From Ardenticatenaceae bacterium (GTDB taxonomy: Bacteria; Chloroflexota; Anaerolineae; Promineifilales; Promineifilaceae), in assembly GCA_020634435.1 (NCBI GenBank), contig JACKBS010000007.1:186001-250000 (forward strand): a stretch of 64,000 nt of DNA. Reading direction: 5' to 3'. The notes beneath the pieces were generated by a model. It was not told the origin of the DNA and did no database searches. It saw only the letters and a list, made by a program, of their open reading frames with translations. Each line of letters opens with the position of its first letter. The stretch's first letter is position 1. Positions 50,601 to 62,518 of the stretch are shown here, in pieces. The position numbers and the translations under genes are program-made.

Positions 50601-51524
50601 ATGGACCCATTTACTGCTGTCAACGGCTATGCCACCAAAAATATTGTCTGGAAATTGTCCGATCTGGGACCTACCCCAGAGGAAGAATGGGACCGGCTGC
50701 AAAGCTTTTTGAGCATCGGCAAGGCAGATTTTGAGGTGATGCTGGCCACGGTTGAGCCACTGTTTCGGCGGGGGCATGAATTGGTGGTGGGGACGTATGA
50801 TTATTTGCTGAACCATCACGATACGGCCGTTATTCTCGGTTGGGAAAAAGGAGCCAATCCGCAGCATTTGGCCGAGCGCCGTCGCTTTTTTACCGTGTGG
50901 CTGGCACGCACCCTGGGGTTGGATTTGAGCCACGATTTTGCGCGTTATCTGTTTCATGCCGGGCAGGTACATGCCGCGCATGGCCCGCGCCACATTCACG
51001 TGCCAGAAAGATACGTCACCGGGTCGGTGAGCCTGGTTAATGCCACCTTTGCCAGCTTTTTGATGGAAGAAATGCCGGGCAATCCCATCGTGCCCGCCGC
51101 GTTGGCCAGCTGGAACAAGCTGCTGAGTTTACATCTTCACTTGATGCTGTTGGGGTACCAAACGGCCCGCGCCTGGGATAATGGCGACCTGCCCATTGAG
51201 CTTTCCTTTTATGGCCGGGTGCGCAATCACACACGCCGCGACAAAATGACCATCCATCTCCCCAAAGACGGCCGCATGGAAACGCTGCTGGTGCGCTTTT
51301 TCAACTATTTCCCCCACATGCGGCCCGATGTCTTTGAGATTGAGTGGCTGGGTCAGGAACGCCTGGATGAAGACGGCCGTCCCTGGCTGGTAACCGAAAA
51401 AACGTACCGGGTGCGCAAAGGGTGGCGGGTGCTGCTAAACGGCCGTGACATCAGCTTTGAACATGGTTTGGAAACGGTCATTAGCGAAGGCGACAAGATT
51501 GATATCTTCCCCCCTGGCCGCTAG
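50601..51524 (+). CDS. Protoglobin-like domain fused to a MoaD-like domain
   Basis: This 307-residue protein appears to join two unrelated folds. Residues about 25-195 resemble a protoglobin/globin-coupled sensor domain, with the family segment RYLFHAGQVHAAHGPRHIHVPERYVTGSVSLV in which His124 would be the proximal heme ligand. Residues about 200-307 resemble MoaD/ThiS, with ELSFYGRVR at the start, MRPDVFEIEW in the middle, RVLLNGRDISFEHGL and a final KIDIFPPGR. The normal Gly-Gly tail is absent, so it cannot serve as an ordinary sulfur carrier. It is divergent from moaD across 118 bases. A heme- or gas-sensing role linked to tungsten enzymes is an inference. Confidence 0.75.
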   Translation: MDPFTAVNGYATKNIVWKLSDLGPTPEEEWDRLQSFLSIGKADFEVMLATVEPLFRRGHELVVGTYDYLLNHHDTAVILGWEKGANPQHLAERRRFFTVWLARTLGLDLSHDFARYLFHAGQVHAAHGPRHIHVPERYVTGSVSLVNATFASFLMEEMPGNPIVPAALASWNKLLSLHLHLMLLGYQTARAWDNGDLPIELSFYGRVRNHTRRDKMTIHLPKDGRMETLLVRFFNYFPHMRPDVFEIEWLGQERLDEDGRPWLVTEKTYRVRKGWRVLLNGRDISFEHGLETVISEGDKIDIFPPGR

Positions 51525-51547
51525 TTGTAATTCACGTGTAAGCGCAA

Positions 51548-52297
51548 TTAGTTTGGATTTGTTTCAGTGCCATATTGGCAAAAAGAAGCGACGGGGCAGC
51601 CGGGGGCAGCCGGGCAAAACATCTGGCTAGGCTTCCGTTGTGAACAGCCATAGCGCCCCAAAGCATCCGCAGCCTCAAAGGCAATCGCTGAAATTTTGCT
51701 CGCGGGCACATCAAGTGCTTCCAGCGCTTTTGTTGCTGCCGGAGAAACGGGCACTGTTAGCTGTTCGCTATTTTTCAGGGGGTGCTGGCCAACGGCCGTT
51801 AAGCCATAAAGCCAGCGTGGTGCCGTTTGTGGGCCAGAAAGCACAGGAAAAGTGGTTTTGCTGTTGGCCAACATGGCCAGCAGTTGAAGGGCATCATCCT
51901 CATGGTCGGCCAGAAGTGTGGTTACCGTGCCACCGGCGCGCATGACCAGTGCCTGACCAATTCGCTGCCAGGTAGTCGCTTCACTGGTTGGCTTGTGGCT
52001 CAGGCCATGTTGTTTAAGGCGCGGCACGAGTGTGGCGGGTTTGGTATAGGCCAGATAATGGGGATCAAACAGCTCCGCATCCTCGGCAAATGTCTGGCGC
52101 GCGGCTTCCCATAGGGCTTGTGGCTCTCGCCCCCCACTGATCGTGTAGACCAACGTTAAATAAGCCAGGTGCAGGTCAGAACCGCGGACTACCCCATCAG
52201 GCAGAGGCCAGGCGGGATTGGTGACACCCCACAGCCCATCGCCCTCATAGGCGGCCACCAGTCGGTCACGAATTTCTTGTCGCTGCTCACGGTTCAT
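51548..52297 (-). CDS. Possible HhH-GPD/endonuclease III-like iron-sulfur protein
   Basis: This 249-residue protein has an all-helical middle region and a C-terminal cysteine cluster (C-x9-C-x5-C-x5-C in GCSQRKPSQMFCPAAPGCPVASFC). The cluster resembles the [4Fe-4S] loop of endonuclease III-type DNA glycosylases. The LSGPQTAPRWLYG segment followed by LTVPVSPAATKALEAL is placed like the helix-hairpin-helix and VPVDxHV parts of that family, but the glycosylase lysine is not obvious. I regard it as a divergent relative at best. Its start overlaps the end of the SH3 lipoprotein gene by 11 bases. Confidence 0.5.
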   Translation of the reverse strand: MNREQRQEIRDRLVAAYEGDGLWGVTNPAWPLPDGVVRGSDLHLAYLTLVYTISGGREPQALWEAARQTFAEDAELFDPHYLAYTKPATLVPRLKQHGLSHKPTSEATTWQRIGQALVMRAGGTVTTLLADHEDDALQLLAMLANSKTTFPVLSGPQTAPRWLYGLTAVGQHPLKNSEQLTVPVSPAATKALEALDVPASKISAIAFEAADALGRYGCSQRKPSQMFCPAAPGCPVASFCQYGTETNPN

Positions 52298-52910
52298 GGC
52301 TGTGCTGTTGGTTCAACAGGAATTCGGGTTCTGGGGATTCCTTGATAAAAGTAGATTTTACCCAACCCAGCGTATTGCCCTCTACTGTCTGGACAATCCA
52401 CCAATCGGCGCCGGTGGGTTCTTTGATAAGCACAGGGGTTACGTTGGGCACCTGGGCCACTTCCTGCCCATCTGGGGCGGCGAATAGGGTTACGGCCGTT
52501 CCGTTCTCATCATACAAATACACCACCCGGCGCACGTAATAATCTGAAATCCAGCCCATTTGCCCATTGATTGCCTGCACCCGGTAAAAACGGCGCAATC
52601 CCTGCGGACCCGACTGACGAATTTCATGCACAACAACGGCCGTTCCCGTGTGAATAAGTGACGTGGTGGCATCTTCATCGTCTGGCTCATCAAAAAGGGT
52701 CAGCTCATGCTCAACAATAAGCCCATGTTCATCCACACCGCTCACCATAACCCACAGCCCACCCGGCTGGGTGGCAATGGTGGCACCGCTGTCATCTGTG
52801 ATCGGGATTGTGTCGGGGGGTGGTGAAAATTGAGGGGTTGGTGTGGCTGGAACAACGGAACTACATCCAGCCAAAAACAGCATTAAAAACAGAAGGATTC
52901 TTCGGGTCAT
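52287..52910 (-). CDS. Lipoprotein with SH3-like domain
   Basis: This is a 207-residue exported lipoprotein with lipobox LAGC. A proline/threonine-rich linker (TPTPQFSPPPD) leads to a bacterial SH3-like region with WVMVSGVDEHGL, RRFYRVQAINGQMGWISDYYV and WWIVQTVEGNTLGWVKSTF. The paired W-I/V-S/K endings are typical of SH3-3 repeats that bind cell-wall peptides. ATG 52910 is preferred over TTG 52919. It is coupled to the downstream helical protein by an 11-base overlap and follows the lamin-tail gene on the same strand. Confidence 0.8.
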   Translation of the reverse strand: MTRRILLFLMLFLAGCSSVVPATPTPQFSPPPDTIPITDDSGATIATQPGGLWVMVSGVDEHGLIVEHELTLFDEPDDEDATTSLIHTGTAVVVHEIRQSGPQGLRRFYRVQAINGQMGWISDYYVRRVVYLYDENGTAVTLFAAPDGQEVAQVPNVTPVLIKEPTGADWWIVQTVEGNTLGWVKSTFIKESPEPEFLLNQQHSHEP

Positions 52911-52973
52911 TGAGCTCAAGAAACGCTAGGGCGATGCCTGGGTAAACCCAAACACCGCCCCAGCGAAGTCATT

Positions 52974-55307
52974 TTAAGGATTTGCCGAACCCTTGGTGGT
53001 GGAACTGGTCATGGTTGTAGACCATGTGCCACCGTCCGGCGTACGATACCAGCTTTGATCCACGCTGCTGTTGCCATAGGTGTAGCTATCTACCACCGTT
53101 GTGCCATCCGGCATCAGCAAACGCACGTCATCGCCCGTGTTGTTGAGGAAACTTGTGCCGGTATCCATCGTATAATAGCCACCGGCGGCAATCGTTGTGC
53201 TGCTGGGAATGAGTTTGGGAGCGCCACCCCCACCGGCTATGTCGTCAATCCAGGCCCCCGAGATGTCAATTGCCTGCCCGGTGGGGTTGTAAAGCTCCAC
53301 CCACTCTTGATTACCAGAACTTGGTCGGGGCATCACTTCATTAATCACAATATCGGCAATGGTTCCGGTTACCGGATCAGAGGCGACATACGCGGTGCCA
53401 TCTATCGTGTAGTTCACCCCGTTGGTCGATTTCAGCACAATATCGCCATGCACTAAAACGGCCGCTCCATAATTCCGGGTTACGTCGCACAAGTTGGTCA
53501 CGTAGACATCCCCCGTCGCCAGGAGCCGGTCCAAAACGGCTTGCCCAGGGTGCCCAAACGTATTGTCGCCGCACGAAATAGCCGCAGCATCCGGGTCGAG
53601 CGTATCCACATAATACTGATTGCTGGAATGTTGCGACCCATGATGATTGGCCCGCATCACATCCACATCACCCATCCGATCGGCCAAGTCTGTCTCCACA
53701 TCGTTGTAGGTGTAGCTAAACGAGCTGGTGGCATATTCACCGTCCGAGTCCCCGGCCGTAGCGTAATCAATCAGGCCAAAGCGCACTTTGATGCCAATCG
53801 AGTAGTCATTTTCGCTGGGGGGCAAAGACAATCCGGTGCGATCACCTTGGAGCGGCGTCACGCCATCAGACATCATAATGCCGTCCGCGTCCACCTGAAC
53901 AATAGTTACTAGGGCATCGGCATCCGGCGGGTCAATTTGGGTGGTGGACCCAGCCTGAGCAATTTCACGAATGCCATAGATGTTGGTATTGGCCGGGTTG
54001 GTGACATAACAGACCCAGTTCTGGCTGGTTCCAGAGATTGTACCTGCATTGTGCCAGACAATTTCCAGATCCGGGTCACACAAACCGTCAGTCGTACCTC
54101 CACCCGAACCATCCACCCATTCCCCGGCATCCCGATCAATGAACTTGCCAAAGGTTACGCCATGCGTTTCGATCAGGCCCCAGAAACCACCGTATCCAGC
54201 ATATCCTAGGTGGTCCAGATGAAGATGACTGGCAACGCCCACATCAATAGACATATCGCCGTCCATGATGGATTGGATTTTGGCAGCAATGAGCGCCGCC
54301 CCTTTGCTAGAGTTATACGCATGTTCCGCCACATCAATCAGAATGGTGTAGCCAGATGGGAAGATGATAAGTTGGCTGTCCCCTTGCTCCACATCAAAAA
54401 TGCGAATTTGGAACTCACCCGGCGTCCACGGCTCGGCGCCCATGTTGTCGTTGCTGCTGCCTTTAGTGGGCGCATCAATATCCGCGGGACTCCAGTCCAA
54501 GCCATCACGATAGCGGTACCAGGAAGATTCGGCCGTGGAATCACTAAAGCTGGTTTGGTCTAGAACCGATTGGCTGGGATCAAGAAAGCGTACTTCATCG
54601 CCGCCGTTGTTTAACAGCCCGGTGAACTCCAGCACATAAAAGCCGCCTGCGGAAATAATAGTGTTGGCCGGAATCAGTTTAGGCGTACCGCCACCGCTCA
54701 CATCATCAATGTAATGGTTGGAGATATCCAGGTCGCTGGCCGTGGTGTTGTACAGTTCGACCCACTCCGTTGTGGCGCTGTCGGCCATGTATTCATTGAT
54801 CAGCACATCCCCTACCCCAGGTGCGCTGGCGCTGCTGCCAGGGTTAGCGGAGCCTTTGGTGGGTGAATCGCTCTCGGTCCCGCTCCAACTGCCGCCATCG
54901 GGCGTGCGATACCAGGAGTATTCGTCAGTAGAAGATGTGTAGCTGGTGCTATCCAGCACTCCTTGTGACGGATCCAGGAAACGCACATCGTCACCGCCAT
55001 TGTTAAGGAAACCGCTGAACTCCATCACGTAATATCCCCCCGCCGGGATGATGGTGCTGCTGGGGATCAATTTAGGTGCGCCCCCACCGCTGGGGATATC
55101 GTCAATGTAGTGGCCGGAAATATCCAGATCGTTACCCGTGGTGTTGTACAGCTCAACCCACTCGGTGACGCTGCTTCGGGCAACATACTCATTGATGACC
55201 ACCTCCCCTGCTGCTGGAGGATCAGCCGCGGCAACCTGACTTAATGGCAAAAATATGAGGATAACGAAGGCAACAGCGAAGAGGCGAAAACCGTAGGACT
55301 TGCTCAT
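52974..55307 (-). CDS. Secreted protein with three lamin-tail domains and a metallo-beta-lactamase domain
   Basis: This 777-residue exported protein has an N-terminal signal peptide (LFAVAFVILIFLPLSQVAAA). Two lamin-tail (LTD) domains come first (about residues 33-155 and 165-290), each with INEYxxxSxxTEWVELYNTT and IPAGGYYVxEFxGxLNNGGDxVRFLDPSQ. A metallo-beta-lactamase domain follows (about 300-640) with ILIDVAEH and the zinc motif SHLHLDHLG, as in ComEC-type nuclease domains. A third lamin-tail domain ends the protein. LTDs are thought to act as adhesive or substrate-binding beta-sandwich domains on secreted nucleases. ATG 55307 has AAGGAG upstream. No ACGGCCGT copy occurs in this gene. 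Confidence 0.9.
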   Translation of the reverse strand: MSKSYGFRLFAVAFVILIFLPLSQVAAADPPAAGEVVINEYVARSSVTEWVELYNTTGNDLDISGHYIDDIPSGGGAPKLIPSSTIIPAGGYYVMEFSGFLNNGGDDVRFLDPSQGVLDSTSYTSSTDEYSWYRTPDGGSWSGTESDSPTKGSANPGSSASAPGVGDVLINEYMADSATTEWVELYNTTASDLDISNHYIDDVSGGGTPKLIPANTIISAGGFYVLEFTGLLNNGGDEVRFLDPSQSVLDQTSFSDSTAESSWYRYRDGLDWSPADIDAPTKGSSNDNMGAEPWTPGEFQIRIFDVEQGDSQLIIFPSGYTILIDVAEHAYNSSKGAALIAAKIQSIMDGDMSIDVGVASHLHLDHLGYAGYGGFWGLIETHGVTFGKFIDRDAGEWVDGSGGGTTDGLCDPDLEIVWHNAGTISGTSQNWVCYVTNPANTNIYGIREIAQAGSTTQIDPPDADALVTIVQVDADGIMMSDGVTPLQGDRTGLSLPPSENDYSIGIKVRFGLIDYATAGDSDGEYATSSFSYTYNDVETDLADRMGDVDVMRANHHGSQHSSNQYYVDTLDPDAAAISCGDNTFGHPGQAVLDRLLATGDVYVTNLCDVTRNYGAAVLVHGDIVLKSTNGVNYTIDGTAYVASDPVTGTIADIVINEVMPRPSSGNQEWVELYNPTGQAIDISGAWIDDIAGGGGAPKLIPSSTTIAAGGYYTMDTGTSFLNNTGDDVRLLMPDGTTVVDSYTYGNSSVDQSWYRTPDGGTWSTTMTSSTTKGSANP

Positions 55308-55727
55308 CAAAACTCCTTTTTATCAAGGATTGATAATATAGCGAGCGGCAGCTCAGGAAATAGCCTGTGTATCGGGAACCAACACAGGTGGGTTACAGTG
55401 CCAATACCTGAAACGTGACAATACTGCATGCTTATTTGAAGAACAATACGATACGGAAACAGTGCGCCCAATGCGGGTTTCGATGAAAGAGGGGCAAGTG
55501 ATGATTAGGGTACTGCGAGTTGTGTAGAAGATTATAAAGATTATGTGGATAAACACAAGAAGCCATTTTTAACTCAGGCAAATGTGAGTCACAAAAAAAT
55601 GGCTTTCTGCCTAAACTATCTTTATGGTAAGAAGATTCAATTTTTGCATCGAAGTGTTTGCATTATGCAACACTAACTTGGCATGACTAAATGCCTACGC
55701 CCCAACCCTTCAGCCCAGTGAATTTGA
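55308..55727. other. Intergenic region with one hairpin
   Basis: These 420 bases lie upstream of the lamin-tail gene and downstream of the DUF5694-like gene. A ten-base inverted repeat AGCCATTTTT/AAAAATGGCT (55561-55570 and 55595-55604) with an inner ACTC/GAGT pair could be a terminator for the gene entering from the right, though its T-run is weak. I see no small gene or ACGGCCGT copy here. Confidence 0.5.
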
Positions 55728-56453
55728 CTATAAATAATCCAAACTGTTGACAAGCTCAATACCTGTGCAACTACTGGCGAGCTCGCGCAGGAGAGCTAAA
55801 TGGCCTGCCCCATATATCAGTAAAATCCGATCCGCGGATTGCATGATTTGACGCAAGTTGGCAAAGATGCGGATGTTGCGATCGTACCAACCAGCCAACA
55901 CCTCTGCGCCGATGTAGTTATCTCCCGTGCCAACGGCCGTAAAATCCAAATAAATCTGATGATCGGCCGCAATTGCTGCGGGGCTGTTAATCAGCCGCAA
56001 GATTTCGCCGACTGTTAAGGTTTGCTGATGCCTGTTGCTCTCCACTTCCCAACGAGCCAGCGTTTCCTGAAACTTCGTCAAAAAGTCAGGGTGATGCACC
56101 TCAGCATATTCCAGGGCTGCCTCAAACGGAATCGGGCTGCCATGATGATCGACAGCGTAAATCTGCTCATGGGCCAGCTGCGCCGCCAGGCGAAAGCCCA
56201 ATTGCTGAATCTCGTTGCGGGTTAGCTCGTGTTGGCCTGCCCGGTAAGCAGCATACAACTGATTCAATGATTCGGCTTTGTCATACGCGGCTTCCACCGC
56301 GATTTTATTGGGCCGAAAGGCAGCGAGGGCAGTGAGAACGGCCGTAATCTCCCGCTGCTTTTCCGTAGATAACATATCCGGCACTTCCAACTTGGCCATG
56401 TCCAAACCTGGGTTGGCAAAATGATATGTTCCCAAAATCAACAACTGTGTCAT
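55728..56453 (-). CDS. DUF5694 / TraB-GumN-like protein
   Basis: This 241-residue cytoplasmic protein opens with LLILGTYHFANPG, which places a conserved GxxH motif at the N-terminus. It continues with FRPNKIAVEAAYDKA and YAVDHHGSP and ends with ILLIYGAGHLALLRELA. The pattern of N-terminal GTYH and C-terminal GxGHxxxL is shared by TraB/GumN-like and DUF5694 proteins, which are presumed hydrolases related to erythromycin esterase/ChaN folds. No activity is established. AGGGA precedes the start; it is divergent from recO. Confidence 0.8.
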   Translation of the reverse strand: MTQLLILGTYHFANPGLDMAKLEVPDMLSTEKQREITAVLTALAAFRPNKIAVEAAYDKAESLNQLYAAYRAGQHELTRNEIQQLGFRLAAQLAHEQIYAVDHHGSPIPFEAALEYAEVHHPDFLTKFQETLARWEVESNRHQQTLTVGEILRLINSPAAIAADHQIYLDFTAVGTGDNYIGAEVLAGWYDRNIRIFANLRQIMQSADRILLIYGAGHLALLRELASSCTGIELVNSLDYL

Positions 56454-56506
56454 GAGATTTTCCCTGTGAATCTTGAATTTAGAGACTGTGCTGCTACACT
56501 TCTTTC

Positions 56507-57292
56507 ATGGCAAGAGAACGCACTTTTCGCAGCGAGGCGATTGTATTGCGCCGCACCGACTTTGGCGAGGCCGACCGCCTGCTCACCCTTTACAGCCGCG
56601 ACTTTGGCAAGATCAAAGCGGTGGCCAAAGGCGCGCGCAAACCGCAAAGCCGCAAAACCGGGCACGTGGAGCTGTTCATGCGCTCCAACTTTCTCTTCGC
56701 CACCGGACGCGACATTGCCATCCTCACCCAGGCAGAAATGGTGCAGCCCTACGCCGCCCTGCGCGACGACCTCATCCTGACGACATACGCTGCCTACGTT
56801 GTCGAACTACTTGATCGCTTCACGGTTGAAGAGGACAAACACAGCGGCATCTACCAGTTGCTGGCCGACGCCTTGGGCTGGCTGACTACCCACGAAGATG
56901 TACTGCTGGTGGCTCGTTTTTACGAACTGCGCTTATTGGGATTGGCCGGTTTTCGGCCGCAATTGTTCCACTGCGTGGCTTGTGGCGAACCCATTGAGGA
57001 GCAAGACCAATTTTTTAGTGCGGAGTTAGGTGGGATTTTGTGTCCCAACTGTCGTGAGGAAGATAGAAGAGCGGTGGGGATTACGGCCGTTTCCACCAAA
57101 GTCCTCCGCTACCTGCAAACACGGCCGTGGGACACCGTGCACAACCTGCGCCTCAAGCGCACCGTGCACACCGAGCTAGAAAACGTGATGCACTACTACA
57201 TCACCTACGTCTTGGAACGCAACCTCAAATCCGTTGAATTCCTCCACCGCCTCCGTCAGGAAGCCGCCCTACTGCTGCCCCCAAACGAATAA
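56507..57292 (+). CDS. recO: DNA repair protein RecO
   Basis: RecO anneals DNA and works with RecR to load RecA. The 261-residue protein has an N-terminal OB fold (TFRSEAIVLRRTDFGEADRLLTLYSRDFGKIKAVAKGARKP), a helical middle, and a four-cysteine zinc module (CVACGEPIEEQDQFFSAELGGILCPNCR). Length is typical. It stands alone between a divergent and a convergent gene, with 21 bases to the end of the delta-60 repeat gene. RecR is encoded 11 kb upstream. Confidence 0.93.
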   Translation: MARERTFRSEAIVLRRTDFGEADRLLTLYSRDFGKIKAVAKGARKPQSRKTGHVELFMRSNFLFATGRDIAILTQAEMVQPYAALRDDLILTTYAAYVVELLDRFTVEEDKHSGIYQLLADALGWLTTHEDVLLVARFYELRLLGLAGFRPQLFHCVACGEPIEEQDQFFSAELGGILCPNCREEDRRAVGITAVSTKVLRYLQTRPWDTVHNLRLKRTVHTELENVMHYYITYVLERNLKSVEFLHRLRQEAALLLPPNE

Positions 57293-57313
57293 CCCCAAAC
57301 CAAGCGGAGTTTA

Positions 57314-58612
57314 TTACCGAACAACCAAAGGCAAATAAACCTTGGAAATATTTTCTTCCTTGAGGCGAGCCAAAACCGCCAAATTTGAGGAAGACGAGTT
57401 TCCCAGCACAACAATTTTATTATCTACAGGTTGAATGAGTAGGTCGGCTCCGCGACTCCCTGAGCCAATTGGAATTGCTAAAAAGCCATTTGTTTCAAAA
57501 GAAGTATCTAAAACGCCAGATAAACTATATCGGGCAACAAAAATATGAGAATCACTCTCCCCTGTGACAACAGCCCGGCCAAGTTGATCAAGTGCCATTC
57601 CTCCTGGTAAGAAACCAACAGCACCAAAATCGGAGGTGGCAACGCCATTTGTCCCAAAGGACATGTCTAGATTTCCTCCATCATCAAATTTTGCCACATA
57701 AAAATCATCGTCACTGCCGTTGTTGAACCGACCTGAAACCAATAAATCCCCAGTAGAATTAACAGCTGAGTGCCATCCGACTGTATTGGCGCTGCCTATG
57801 TCTAGCAAAGCGTAGCCGTCACCAGAAAAAGTTGTGTCAATCAGACCGTTTTCTGTGTAGCGAATAACAAGTCCGTTTGGTTTGCCACTTATGATTGTCG
57901 TGCCGGTTGCAACAATTTTATTGTCATTTTGCAGTACAACGCCGTGAGAAGATCCATTTGCCCCAATAAGGGGTTGCGTGGCCCCATTCGTCCCAAATGT
58001 GTCATCCAAAGTGCCATTTTCTGTAAGCTGCAAGACAATTGGACTCAGATTACTAGGTGGTGGGGCCGAACTGTAACCGACCACGATCAGTTTTCCGTTT
58101 GGTCTTTCCACTACAGCGGAGGCTGAATCTGTATAATTAATATTGATTCTGGCCAGCCCTTCAAATCCAAAAGTTGTATCCACATCTCCGTTGCTCAAAA
58201 AGCGGATGGCAATAATATCAGGTGTATTCCAATCAAAATCACCTGTAGTTGTGTAACCTACCACGAGAATTTTGCCAGAGGACAATACAGTCACATCAGT
58301 GATTGTGAGGTTAGAGACGTAGCGTCCATTTCGCCAATCATCGGTGATTACCATGATTGCAACCCCTGCTGCACCGAAACTGTTATCAAGCGTGCCATCA
58401 GGTAAGTAACGGAGCAAGGTACCCTCAGTAGTAGCAACCACAATTTTGCCATCGTTTTGCAGAGCCATTTCGTTGGCATTGAAATAGCCTGGCGTGGTCA
58501 CAAGGCCATTTGTGCCAAACGAGTCGTCAAATTCTGTAACGAGTGAATGGATTACGGCCGTTCCGAACACGAAGACAAACATAAAAACAAGGATGTGCCT
58601 ATAATATCGCAT
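57314..58612 (-). CDS. Secreted delta-60 repeat protein
   Basis: This 432-residue exported protein is built of about six to seven repeats of the delta-60 type. Each repeat contains wording such as LQNDGKIVVAT, RYLPDGTLDNSFG or FNSDGxxDxxFGxxG, which fold as a beta-propeller-like structure. A signal peptide (HILVFMFVFVFGTAVIHSL) precedes the repeats. The protein ends with SKVYLPLVVR, a short tail also seen (as VYLPTIQKGP) on the secreted esterase in this window. ATG 58612 has GAGGAG upstream; ATG 58627 is the alternative. Function is unknown; such proteins are common in secretomes of filamentous and gliding bacteria. Confidence 0.87.
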   Translation of the reverse strand: MRYYRHILVFMFVFVFGTAVIHSLVTEFDDSFGTNGLVTTPGYFNANEMALQNDGKIVVATTEGTLLRYLPDGTLDNSFGAAGVAIMVITDDWRNGRYVSNLTITDVTVLSSGKILVVGYTTTGDFDWNTPDIIAIRFLSNGDVDTTFGFEGLARININYTDSASAVVERPNGKLIVVGYSSAPPPSNLSPIVLQLTENGTLDDTFGTNGATQPLIGANGSSHGVVLQNDNKIVATGTTIISGKPNGLVIRYTENGLIDTTFSGDGYALLDIGSANTVGWHSAVNSTGDLLVSGRFNNGSDDDFYVAKFDDGGNLDMSFGTNGVATSDFGAVGFLPGGMALDQLGRAVVTGESDSHIFVARYSLSGVLDTSFETNGFLAIPIGSGSRGADLLIQPVDNKIVVLGNSSSSNLAVLARLKEENISKVYLPLVVR

Positions 58613-58778
58613 GAATGTTCTCCTCATTGATGGTTGGTGGCAGAGAAATAACTCACGGAATTATCAATCCAAAAAATCCTTTTTGCAAGAAAAAAAGACT
58701 GGAGATCTATTCCCTTTGGTGTAGAACGAGGGGAATTGATACAAGGCTTGTTCGCGAGATGCCAGCCCTTTGCCGTCA

Positions 58779-58787
58779 TGTTATAAT
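58779..58787 (+). promoter_or_regulatory. Extended -10 promoter for glyQS
   Basis: TGTTATAAT is an extended -10 box 40 bases before the glyQS start. There is no T-box leader in the short upstream region. Confidence 0.6.
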
Positions 58788-58826
58788 CACCCGCTGTTAT
58801 TTTGATTGATTCCATCGAGGGTGTGC

Positions 58827-61802
<2,976 letters not shown>

Positions 61803-61938
61803 CTTCAATTTGCCAACCAGATAAATACAAACGACGCGCTTATCCGTAATTAAAAGCAGTGGCTACATGCATGATTGGTTGAAATAAAACGCACCGGTTT
61901 TATTTCGCCATGCCACCGGAAAGCAGTAGTTAGTGACT

Positions 61939-62517
61939 ATGAATGAACTAAGTGATGAGCAGCTGATGGCTCTCGTCATCAAGCAGGATATGGCTGCTTA
62001 TAAAACCCTGTATGAACGGTACAAACGTTCCGTTTTGGGTTTGGCATACAAAATTTTGGGTGACCGAGCCGCCGCAGAAGAAGTGATGCAGGAGACGTTT
62101 TGGCGTATCTGGGATAATGCCACCTCGTTTAACTCCCAACGAGGCTCCCTACCCAACTGGATGTTTGGCATTGCCCGCAATCTTTCGATTGATATTGTGC
62201 GCCGGGGGCAAAAATTTAAGATGCAGGCGCTGCCGGATTTGCATCATGACCACATCGAAGTGACCCCGCACTACCAGGCTGATCTTGATGTAGCCGACGC
62301 GGCTTTTGCGTTGCTGCGCCACAAGCAGGTCCATACCGCCCTGACAGAGCTGCCCGCCGAGCAGCGTGACGTGGTGGAATGGATTTACTTTCAGGGCAAA
62401 ACGCGCCGCCAAATTGCTCAGGAGCAAGATATTCCATTTGGGACGATTAATACCCGAGCCAAGCTGGCTTTGGACAAACTAAAACGCGTTTTGCAGGCGC
62501 AAGGATTTGAGGATTAA
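61939..62517 (+). CDS. ECF RNA polymerase sigma factor
   Basis: This 192-residue sigma-70 family protein has region 2 (LYERYKRSVLGLAYKILGDRAAAEEVMQETFWRIWDNATSF, with the -10-binding DAEEVxQETF-type core) and region 4 (ALTELPAEQRDVVEWIYFQGKTRRQIAQEQDIPFGTINTRAKLALDKL, a helix-turn-helix for -35 recognition). It lacks regions 1 and 3, as ECF factors do. The anti-sigma gene begins one base after its stop codon. ATG 61939 is preferred over GTG 61933. The pair is probably self-regulated, but no promoter motif typical of ECF autoregulation was identified. Confidence 0.9.
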   Translation: MNELSDEQLMALVIKQDMAAYKTLYERYKRSVLGLAYKILGDRAAAEEVMQETFWRIWDNATSFNSQRGSLPNWMFGIARNLSIDIVRRGQKFKMQALPDLHHDHIEVTPHYQADLDVADAAFALLRHKQVHTALTELPAEQRDVVEWIYFQGKTRRQIAQEQDIPFGTINTRAKLALDKLKRVLQAQGFED

Positions 62518-62518
62518 G

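Noticed and set aside
58613..58826. Possible T-box leader upstream of glyQS
   Set aside because: The region is only about 200 bases, has no T-box consensus, no specifier stem and no terminator; an extended -10 promoter lies just before the gene.
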